From 2-12-FULL-43-11 sp035655355 (lineage in GTDB: Bacteria > Patescibacteriota > Minisyncoccia > UBA6257 > Colwellbacteraceae): 7,320 nucleotides of DNA. The notes beneath the pieces are model-generated. The model was not told the DNA's origin, did no database searches, and saw only the letters and a list, made by a program, of their open reading frames with translations. Position numbers and translations under genes: made by a program. The stretch covers positions 1 to 7,320 of the forward strand of contig DASRUQ010000005.1 in assembly GCA_035655355.1 (NCBI GenBank). Reading direction: 5' to 3'. Of the stretch, positions 1 through 5,070 are shown in pieces. Each line of letters opens with the position of its first letter. Within the stretch, counting starts at the first letter, position 1.

Positions 1-1601
1 TGGAAGTTCTTAAAATAGGGGAATCCCCAGCCTGGATTAAAAGTGTTCTGGCCGACTGCGGCTTGCGGCCCGTTAACGCCGTGGTTGATATCATGAACTA
101 CGCGATGCTGGAAACGGGGCAGCCTCTCCATGCTTTTGACGCGGATAAGCTGGATGGAGAAATTATTGTCAGGTTCGCTAAGCCAGGAGAGAAAGTAGTT
201 TCTTTGGACAGCCATCCCTACGAGCTTACCAAAGACGATTTGGTTATTGCTGATAAGTCGGGCGTGCTCGCCATCGCCGGTATAAAAGGCGGCAAGCGGG
301 CCGAGGTCACTAAGGCGACTAAACGCATCGTAGTGGAATCCGCTAACTTCAACCAAGCGAGAATCTATAGGACTATGAAGCGGCTCCAACTCGTGACAGA
401 TGCTTCTCAGATGTTTTCCAGGGGCCTTAGCCCTTACTCGGCTGTCATTGGGGGAGATAGAGCCGTTAACCTAATGAAAGAGGTTCTAAAAGCTAAACTT
501 ATTGATTCGGCTGAGGCCATAGGCAAGCTCCCCGGCAAGAAGATTATAGAGTTTGATATAGCTAGATTTAATTCCATTATCGGCCTTTCTTTCACCAAGC
601 AGCAGGCCGCCGGTTATCTTAAACTTCTGGGATTTATAATTCTTACCAAGAATGTAAAAAACAAAAATAACTTTTTGGTGGAAGTTCCCGCCTTAAGAGA
701 AGATGTGAATATCTTTGAAGATCTGGCCGAAGAAGTGGTCAGACTTTATGGAGTCAACGACTTAAAACCGATGACTCCGTTTATTGGTTTAACTCCGGTT
801 GAGTCGGACGACATAGTTAATTTCAAAAGGGAGATTAGAACAATTCTCACCGGCTTTGGTTTCAGCGAAGTTCACAACTATTCTTTTGTAGGAGGTAAGG
901 TTGCGGGTTCTTTAGAACTTATAAACCCGATATCAGCCGAGAAAAAATACCTAAGAACCTCCTTGCTTGGGGGCATCAAGGAAAACATTTCTTTGAATTC
1001 GCATGCATTCCCTTCTGTCAGAGTTTTTGAGATTGGGAAAGTATTCTCTGCCGAAGGAGAAGGCGCCAGACTTAGTTTAGGCCTGAAAGAAGAAGAAGCT
1101 ATGCTTCATTTGAAGGGCGTTTTAGCGCAGCTCCTAAAGAGATGCGGCTTGACCGATATCCTGATGAAAGAAGAGGGTAAAAATTCTTTAGTGGTAAAAT
1201 CAGACGGCAAGATTCTCGGTGTCGCCCACACAACAGGGTCCAAATTAGCCTTGGCTGAACTTAACCTAGATGCCTTCTTGGAAGTTACTGTAGGTGAAAA
1301 CGAATACCGTCCTTTGCCGAAATATCCTTCGGTCACTAGAGATATATCTTTGGTGGTGTCTATCAATACCAAAGTAGGGCAGGTTATGGAAACTATCAAC
1401 GACCTGGCCTTAACCCACCTTCAAGACGTAGATTTAATAGATTATTTCGATAACTTTGAAGGGAATAAAAACAAAGTCAGCCTTACTTTCCGTCTGGTTT
1501 TCCGCTCCGATTCAGGCACCTTAACGGATGCCGAAGTGGATCGGGAAATAGAAAAAACCGAAGGAATTTTAGTCTCGGCTTTGAAGGCCGTCATCCGCTA
1601 A
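1..1601 (+). CDS. pheT: Phenylalanyl-tRNA synthetase beta subunit, 5' truncated by the window edge
   Basis: PheT is the beta chain of the cytoplasmic alpha2-beta2 enzyme that charges tRNA-Phe; the alpha chain (PheS) holds the active site and beta contributes tRNA binding and editing. The reading frame is open from the left edge (first whole codon at base 3), so 532 residues are visible and the true start lies upstream. The fragment opens with SPAWIKSVLADCGLRPVN and VVDIMNYAMLETGQPLHAFD, the conserved B3/B4 (editing) signature. A B5 domain follows at about residues 182-252 (FDIARFNSIIGLSF to EEVVRLYG), then a catalytic-like core at about 265-430. An FDX-ACB anticodon-binding domain closes the protein at about 435-532 (YRPLPKYPSVTRDISLVV). 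The C-terminus is complete, ending in TAA. About 100-240 N-terminal residues are missing, depending on whether the EMAP-type tRNA-binding domain exists here. The segment TDASQMFSRGLSP is slightly divergent from the usual SxRFE+G(V/L)DP. Identification is secure. Confidence 0.96.
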   Translation, partial: EVLKIGESPAWIKSVLADCGLRPVNAVVDIMNYAMLETGQPLHAFDADKLDGEIIVRFAKPGEKVVSLDSHPYELTKDDLVIADKSGVLAIAGIKGGKRAEVTKATKRIVVESANFNQARIYRTMKRLQLVTDASQMFSRGLSPYSAVIGGDRAVNLMKEVLKAKLIDSAEAIGKLPGKKIIEFDIARFNSIIGLSFTKQQAAGYLKLLGFIILTKNVKNKNNFLVEVPALREDVNIFEDLAEEVVRLYGVNDLKPMTPFIGLTPVESDDIVNFKREIRTILTGFGFSEVHNYSFVGGKVAGSLELINPISAEKKYLRTSLLGGIKENISLNSHAFPSVRVFEIGKVFSAEGEGARLSLGLKEEEAMLHLKGVLAQLLKRCGLTDILMKEEGKNSLVVKSDGKILGVAHTTGSKLALAELNLDAFLEVTVGENEYRPLPKYPSVTRDISLVVSINTKVGQVMETINDLALTHLQDVDLIDYFDNFEGNKNKVSLTFRLVFRSDSGTLTDAEVDREIEKTEGILVSALKAVIR

Positions 1602-1637
1602 TTTAGCCTTATTAATACTATGTTTTTTGGCCTCTAT

Positions 1638-1661
1638 CCCCCTTGTTTTAAGGAGGCTTTT
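1638..1661 (+). terminator. Possible weak terminator after pheT
   Basis: CCTT (1641-1644) can pair with AAGG (1650-1653) across a GTTTT loop, and after a C/A mismatch CC (1638-1639) pairs with GG (1655-1656). A short CTTTT follows. An alternative fold pairs GCCTC (1630-1634) with GAGGC (1653-1657) around an 18-base loop. Both are weak and overlap the gyrB promoter spacer, so this may only be background. Confidence 0.25.
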
Positions 1662-1671
1662 AAGTTATAAT
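1643..1671 (+). promoter_or_regulatory. Sigma70-type promoter for gyrB
   Basis: A perfect TATAAT (1666-1671) lies 17 bases after TTGTTT (1643-1648), which matches 3 of 6 positions of the -35 consensus. Transcription would begin near base 1678. That is downstream of the in-frame GTG at 1676, so the promoter argues for the ATG at 1709 as the gyrB start, with a leader of about 30 bases. AAGGAGG (1650-1656) looks like an ideal Shine-Dalgarno sequence but lies in the promoter spacer, 52 bases before the ATG, and would not be in the message. Confidence 0.6.
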
Positions 1672-1708
1672 TTAAGTGCCTAAAACTTGGGCGTTTTATT
1701 TTGTAATT

Positions 1709-3661
1709 ATGGCTAAAGAAGACAAGAAACCAACCTCATACACAGCTGCGGATATTCAAGTTCTTGAAGGTTTGGAACCTGTTCGTAAACGTCCAGGTAT
1801 GTACATCGGCACGACTGATGTAGCGGGCCTGCATCATCTCGTTTGGGAAGTCGTTAATAACGCCATTGATGAAGCGATGGCTGGGTTTGCTAATGACATT
1901 GAAGTTAGAATCTTAAAAGACAATCTTGTGAGTGTCCTGGATAACGGCAGAGGCATCCCGGTTGAAATCCATAAGCAGACAAAAAAATCCACCCTAGAGA
2001 CCGTTATGACGGTCCTGCATGCCGGAGGAAAATTCGGAGGGGAGTCATATAAAGTTTCGGGAGGTTTACACGGCGTGGGTGTTTCGGTGGTTAACGCTTT
2101 GTCGGATTGGCTTAGAGCCGAGGTGACCCGCGATGGCAAGCAGTATGTCCAGGAATATAAAAGAGGTGTTCCACAGTGGAAAGTTAAAGAAGAAGGTAAG
2201 GGGCAGAGAACAGGCACTAAAATAACTTTCTTACCAGATAAGAGTATTTTCCCCAAGACCGAGTTTGAGAGAAAAAAGATTTTGGATTACCTAAGAGACC
2301 AAGCTTACCTTACTAAGGGAGTGCGTATTATTCTTATAGACGAGCGCGACGAAATTCCTTTCTACCACGCTTTTAAATTTGATGGAGGCATTAAATCTTT
2401 CTTAGATTACCTTAACGATGGCGGGGATAAACTAATCCAGAACGATATCTTCTATGTTGAGAAAGAATATGAAGGCGTTGGAGTGGAAGTGGCCTTTTCT
2501 TACAACGAAGGCATGGAGATCAAAGAACTCTCTTTTGCTAATAACATTTATACTACCGATGGCGGCATGCATTTAACCGGTTTCCGTACAGCCCTAACTA
2601 GAGTTTTAAACGATTACGGCCGTAAGGAAGGTTTTATTAAGGAAAAGGAAGACAACCTGACTGGGGACGACGTGCGGGAAGGTCTAGCAGTTATAGTGTC
2701 CGTTAAGATTCGCGAACCGCAGTTTGAAGGTCAAACTAAGGCAAGGTTGGGCAACGCGGAAGCTAGGAGCGCCGTTGAAACTGTAGTAGCCGATGCCTTG
2801 AAGTCGTATTTAGAAACCCATCCTAATGACGCGAGATCCATTGTCGGTAAGTCTCTTTTAGCCGCTAAAGCGCGCGCCGCCGCTAAAGCCGCTAAGGAAA
2901 CCATATTAAGGAAGGGTGTTTTGGAGGGCTTGGCACTGCCCGGCAAACTATCTGACTGTCAGACGCGGAAAGCGGAAGAAGGAGAACTATTTCTGGTTGA
3001 AGGAGATTCAGCCGGAGGCAGCGCCAAACAGGGGAGAGACAGAAGGTTCCAGGCTATCCTTCCTTTAAGGGGCAAGATTTTAAATGTGGAGAAGGCAAGA
3101 GTTGATAAGATTTTAGCTAACAAAGAAATCAGATCTCTTATTATCGCCTTGGGCACAGGTATCGCCGAAGGGCTCGATCTCTCCAAACTCCGTTACCATA
3201 AAATTGTCATTATGACCGATGCCGACGTTGATGGGGCTCATATCCGCACTTTACTTTTAAGCCTTTTCTATCGCCATTTCCCTCAAGTTATAGAAGCGGG
3301 GCACCTCTACATAGCTACTCCTCCTCTCTACAGACTCTCCGTCGGTAAAACCATTAAATACGCTTTTGACGACGAAGAGAAAGATATAGTTCTCAAAGAA
3401 TTCTCCGCCAAAGGCGGATCTGCCTCGGGCGGAAAATCTACCTCGGTTAATATTCAGCGTTATAAGGGTTTGGGAGAGATGAATCCTAGTCAGCTTTGGG
3501 AAACTACTATGGATCCGGCCACCAGACTTTTGAAACAAATCGCGGTAGAAGATGCCCGCGAGGCCGACAAACTCTTTGATATTTTGATGGGTTCGGAAGT
3601 AATGCCCCGGAAGCATTTTATTATGAGTAAGGGCCACCAGGTCACCAACCTTGATTTATAA
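1709..3661 (+). CDS. gyrB: DNA gyrase subunit B (short, Bacillus-type length)
   Basis: GyrB is the ATPase subunit of the A2B2 topoisomerase that introduces negative supercoils. Numbered from the ATG at 1709 it has 650 residues, close to Bacillus GyrB and lacking the roughly 170-residue insert of the E. coli protein. The GHKL ATPase has the N-box EVVNNAIDEAM with catalytic Glu47, DNGRGIP at 78-84, and the lid motif GGKFGGESYKVSGGLHGVGV at 106-125. The transducer domain follows at about 230-400. The TOPRIM domain shows EGDSAGG (Glu431) and DADVDG (Asp504, Asp506, Asp508), the metal-binding acids. QRYKGLGEMNP (583-593) marks the tail. An upstream GTG at 1676 would add 11 residues without gyrase similarity and probably precedes the transcript start, so I reject it. 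The message could read through into secE, 27 bases downstream. ParE is the main alternative name; gyrA is not visible here. Confidence 0.96.
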   Translation: MAKEDKKPTSYTAADIQVLEGLEPVRKRPGMYIGTTDVAGLHHLVWEVVNNAIDEAMAGFANDIEVRILKDNLVSVLDNGRGIPVEIHKQTKKSTLETVMTVLHAGGKFGGESYKVSGGLHGVGVSVVNALSDWLRAEVTRDGKQYVQEYKRGVPQWKVKEEGKGQRTGTKITFLPDKSIFPKTEFERKKILDYLRDQAYLTKGVRIILIDERDEIPFYHAFKFDGGIKSFLDYLNDGGDKLIQNDIFYVEKEYEGVGVEVAFSYNEGMEIKELSFANNIYTTDGGMHLTGFRTALTRVLNDYGRKEGFIKEKEDNLTGDDVREGLAVIVSVKIREPQFEGQTKARLGNAEARSAVETVVADALKSYLETHPNDARSIVGKSLLAAKARAAAKAAKETILRKGVLEGLALPGKLSDCQTRKAEEGELFLVEGDSAGGSAKQGRDRRFQAILPLRGKILNVEKARVDKILANKEIRSLIIALGTGIAEGLDLSKLRYHKIVIMTDADVDGAHIRTLLLSLFYRHFPQVIEAGHLYIATPPLYRLSVGKTIKYAFDDEEKDIVLKEFSAKGGSASGGKSTSVNIQRYKGLGEMNPSQLWETTMDPATRLLKQIAVEDAREADKLFDILMGSEVMPRKHFIMSKGHQVTNLDL

Positions 3662-3688
3662 GCGATTTTTTACTACTCTACCTAAATA

Positions 3689-3877
3689 ATGTTTACCCGA
3701 ATTAGGCTCTTTTTAGCTGAGTCCCAGGAGGAATTCAAGCGCATCAATTGGCCCAACAGAGACCAGGCCACTAAGATGGTTATAGTTGTGATTGTTATTT
3801 CCGTTTTTACGGCGGCCTTTTTAGGAGCTTTGGACTATATATTTATTGCTATCCTGGAGAAAGCCTTGAAGATTTAA
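3689..3877 (+). CDS. secE: Preprotein translocase subunit SecE, single-span form
   Basis: SecE is an essential small subunit of the SecYEG channel and clamps the two halves of SecY. The 62-residue product has an amphipathic N-terminal part with the conserved stretch EEFKRINWPNRDQATKM (residues 14-30; Trp21 and Pro22 are typical). One transmembrane helix follows at about 30-54, leaving the N-terminus in the cytoplasm. This matches the one-helix SecE of most bacteria rather than the three-helix E. coli form. It starts 27 bases after gyrB, and a single base separates its stop from the nusG start, so coupled expression with nusG is likely. No Shine-Dalgarno sequence and no clear promoter is visible in the short upstream gap. 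Confidence 0.95.
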   Translation: MFTRIRLFLAESQEEFKRINWPNRDQATKMVIVVIVISVFTAAFLGALDYIFIAILEKALKI

Positions 3878-3878
3878 T

Positions 3879-4433
3879 ATGAAGACTATCAAAGAAGAAA
3901 AAACTGATTTAAGGCGCTGGTATGCCGTGCACACCTACGCCGGTTACGAGGATGCCGTTTCCCGCTACTTAAAACAAAGGGTTGAGTCTTTGGCGATGAA
4001 CGACAAAATTTTTAATATCATCGTTCCTAAAGAGAAGAGTATCAAAATTAAAGCGGGCAAACGTACTACCACGGAAGAAAAGATCTACCCTGGCTATGTG
4101 CTCGTGGAAATGATCATGGAGCCCGATTCTTGGTATGTAGTTCGCAACACTCCTCGGGTGACCGGTTTCGTTGGCTCGGACAGCACCAGCCCGACGCCTT
4201 TGTCTTACGAAGAGGTAGAATCTTTGAAGGCTAGGATGAGCGGAGATGAGCCTAAGTTTAAAGTTGACTTCAGAATTGGCGAGATGGTCCGCATTACAGA
4301 TGGTCCTTTTAAGGATTATGACGGTAAGATTTCGGAGGTTGATGAGGCTAGAGGCAGGGTTAAGGTCTTAGTGCCGATTTTCGGCCGGGATACCGCCGTG
4401 GAGCTGGACTCATTGCAAATCAAGAAAAATTAA
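3879..4433 (+). CDS. nusG: Transcription termination/antitermination factor NusG
   Basis: NusG binds the RNA polymerase clamp through its N-terminal domain and contacts ribosomal protein S10 or Rho through its KOW domain, linking transcription with translation or termination. The 184-residue product has the NGN domain at about 13-105, with RRWYAVHTYAGYED, YPGYVLVEM (70-78) and the signature VRNTPRVTGFVG (88-99). After a linker, the KOW domain spans about 131-184 (RIGEMVRITDGPFKDYDGKI). Its length is typical of the minimal form, with no inserted domain. It sits in the conserved secE-nusG-rplK order. Its ATG follows the secE stop after one base, with at best a GAAG (3868-3871) as a ribosome site, so coupling is probable. 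Its last codons contain the possible -35 element for rplK. Confidence 0.97.
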   Translation: MKTIKEEKTDLRRWYAVHTYAGYEDAVSRYLKQRVESLAMNDKIFNIIVPKEKSIKIKAGKRTTTEEKIYPGYVLVEMIMEPDSWYVVRNTPRVTGFVGSDSTSPTPLSYEEVESLKARMSGDEPKFKVDFRIGEMVRITDGPFKDYDGKISEVDEARGRVKVLVPIFGRDTAVELDSLQIKKN

Positions 4434-4440
4434 ATATAAT
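4413..4440 (+). promoter_or_regulatory. Candidate internal promoter for rplK, predicting a near-leaderless mRNA
   Basis: A perfect TATAAT (4435-4440) lies just after the nusG stop, 16 bases from TTGCAA (4413-4418, 4 of 6 matches to the -35 consensus) inside the nusG end. Transcription would start near 4447, two or three bases before the rplK ATG at 4450. A promoter before the L11 gene is known from E. coli, which makes one here plausible. The A+T-rich gap could also give such a box by chance. Confidence 0.42.
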
Positions 4441-4449
4441 AGTAATCCT

Positions 4450-4875
4450 ATGGCAGCTAAAAAAGTAAAAATAATAATAAAAATCCAAATTGAGGCCACT
4501 AAAGCTAATCCAGCTCCTCCGATTGGTACAGCTCTGGGCCCCCAGGGCGTGAATATCCAGGAATTCTGCAGGCAGTTTAACGAAGCTACCAAAGAAATGG
4601 GTAACGACATCGTTCCGGCCGAGATTACCATTTTTGAAGACAGATCTTTCACTTTCAAACTAAAGACTCCTCCGGCTTCGGATTTACTTCGTAAAGCCGC
4701 CGGCGTGGAGAAAGGTTCAGGCGTGCCTAACAAAACTAAAGTAGGCAAAGTGAGCCGTGCCGACATTAAGAAAATAGCCGAAAGGAAAATGGTTGACTTA
4801 AACTCCTACGACGCCGAAGCAGCCGAGAAGATCATAGCCGGTACTGCCCGAAGTATGGGCATTGACGTAAGTTAG
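4450..4875 (+). CDS. rplK: Large-subunit ribosomal protein L11
   Basis: L11 binds the GTPase-associated region of 23S rRNA and takes part in factor-dependent GTP hydrolysis and the stringent response. The 141-residue protein has normal length. Its N-terminal domain (1-70) contains PAPPIGTALGPQGVNI, the proline-rich face contacting elongation factors and the thiostrepton site. The C-terminal rRNA-binding domain (about 73-141) ends in DAEAAEKIIAGTARSMGIDV. The start follows nusG by 16 bases and has no Shine-Dalgarno sequence. The usual downstream partner rplA (L1) is absent. The last codons are unusual at the DNA level: they form one arm of a perfect 12-base inverted repeat crossing the TAG stop, and the final seven codons reappear in diverged form at 4982-5002. 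The protein itself looks intact. Confidence 0.97.
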   Translation: MAAKKVKIIIKIQIEATKANPAPPIGTALGPQGVNIQEFCRQFNEATKEMGNDIVPAEITIFEDRSFTFKLKTPPASDLLRKAAGVEKGSGVPNKTKVGKVSRADIKKIAERKMVDLNSYDAEAAEKIIAGTARSMGIDVS

Positions 4876-4887
4876 GCCCATACTTCG
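4849..4887 (+). repeat. Perfect 12-base inverted repeat straddling the rplK stop codon
   Basis: CGAAGTATGGGC (4849-4860, inside rplK) is the exact reverse complement of GCCCATACTTCG (4876-4887). The 15-base loop consists of the last four sense codons plus TAG, so the stop codon is the last triplet of the loop. No T-run follows (TAAAAAGG), so it is not a standard terminator. A role in mRNA 3' stability or translation termination, or an origin by template-switch copying, is possible but inferred. Confidence 0.8.
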
Positions 4888-5002
4888 TAAAAAGGGGGTC
4901 GGGGAAAAGCGGAAGGTTTTCCCCGTGGAGGAGATTATTCAGAACCGTGGGTTCTGAAAGAGCCCCGCAGGGCGATGGATAATGGGCATAGACGTTAACT
5001 AG
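4855..5002 (+). repeat. Diverged direct repeat of the rplK 3' end (copies 4855-4875 and 4982-5002)
   Basis: The 21 bases that end rplK, coding MGIDVS plus TAG, recur at 4982-5002 coding MGIDVN plus TAG, with 17 of 21 positions identical. Two differences are silent (ATT/ATA, GTA/GTT) and two fall in one Ser/Asn codon. The copies are 127 bases apart, so the second is not in the rplK frame. Between them lie exactly 106 bases. Upstream of the second copy and in its frame, VEEIIQ (4925-4942) resembles AEKIIA of L11, but a TGA at 4955 interrupts. A decayed partial rplK duplication or an insertion with duplicated target would both fit. Confidence 0.65.
4894..4987 (+). other. Hairpin-rich intergenic segment, possible structured RNA or palindromic element
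   Basis: Three local stems are visible. CGGGGAAAA (4900-4908) pairs with TTTTCCCCG (4917-4925) around an 8-base loop. TTCAGAACC (4938-4946) pairs with GGTTCTGAA (4950-4958) around GTG. GCCC (4962-4965) pairs with GGGC (4970-4973) around CGCA. Longer pairings are also possible: GGGG (4894-4897) with CCCC (4963-4966), and GCCCAT (4876-4881) with ATGGGC (4982-4987). The second of these would close the whole segment and compete with the hairpin over the rplK stop. I recognise no known RNA family or ribozyme core and no ORF with a plausible start. Probably transcribed as the rplK 3' region, since a terminator follows. Confidence 0.5.
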
Positions 5003-5013
5003 TAAGAATTTAT

Positions 5014-5045
5014 AAGACGGGGGATTAGGCCCCGTTTTTTGTTTT
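5014..5045 (+). terminator. Strong intrinsic terminator of the secE-nusG-rplK transcript
   Basis: ACGGGG (5017-5022) pairs with CCCCGT (5030-5035) around a 7-base loop. The stem can extend outward through a G-T and two A-T pairs into the T-run. TTTTTT (5035-5040) and then GTTTT follow. This is a textbook Rho-independent terminator on the plus strand. It lies about 140 bases past the rplK stop and just before the gatB promoter box. Confidence 0.88.
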
Positions 5046-5057
5046 AGGAATAAAGTT

Positions 5058-5063
5058 TATAAT
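5058..5063 (+). promoter_or_regulatory. -10 box for gatB, predicting a leaderless mRNA
   Basis: A perfect TATAAT stands directly after the terminator, and only seven bases separate it from the gatB ATG at 5071. A start site seven bases past the box would fall at about 5070, making the message leaderless or nearly so. The flanks (AAGTTTATAATT) resemble those of the gyrB box (AAGTTATAATTT). No good -35 element is present: the 17-base position falls in the terminator T-run. AGGA at 5046-5049 is too far upstream, and upstream of the box, to act as a ribosome site. Confidence 0.5.
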
Positions 5064-5070
5064 TGTAACA

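Noticed and set aside
1834..2256. Open frame of 140 codons antisense to gyrB
   Set aside because: It lies wholly opposite the conserved GyrB ATPase domain and has no recognisable domain; it is a shadow of the codon pattern. The shorter antisense frames at 2731-2946, 2959-3186 and 3257-3637 are rejected for the same reason.
2861..2896. Repeated GCCGCTAAAG units inside gyrB
   Set aside because: They encode the conserved Ala/Lys-rich helix of gyrase B (AAKARAAAKAAK) and reflect protein sequence, not a DNA repeat element.
4410..4766. Minus-strand open frame opposite rplK
   Set aside because: It is fully explained by the well-conserved L11 gene on the plus strand and has no domain or promoter of its own.
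4871..4957. A +1 frame continuing past the rplK stop for 28 codons (possible frameshifted L11 extension)
   Set aside because: No slippery site is evident, the peptide is short and basic, and L11 is already full length at its TAG. More likely residue of a duplication or structured RNA.
4975..4998. Seven-codon ATG reading frame in the rplK-gatB gap
   Set aside because: Too short, without a ribosome site, and overlapping the duplicated rplK tail.
5039..5044. TTGTTT as a -35 element for gatB
   Set aside because: It would leave only 13 bases to the TATAAT, too short for a sigma70 promoter, and it lies in the terminator tail.
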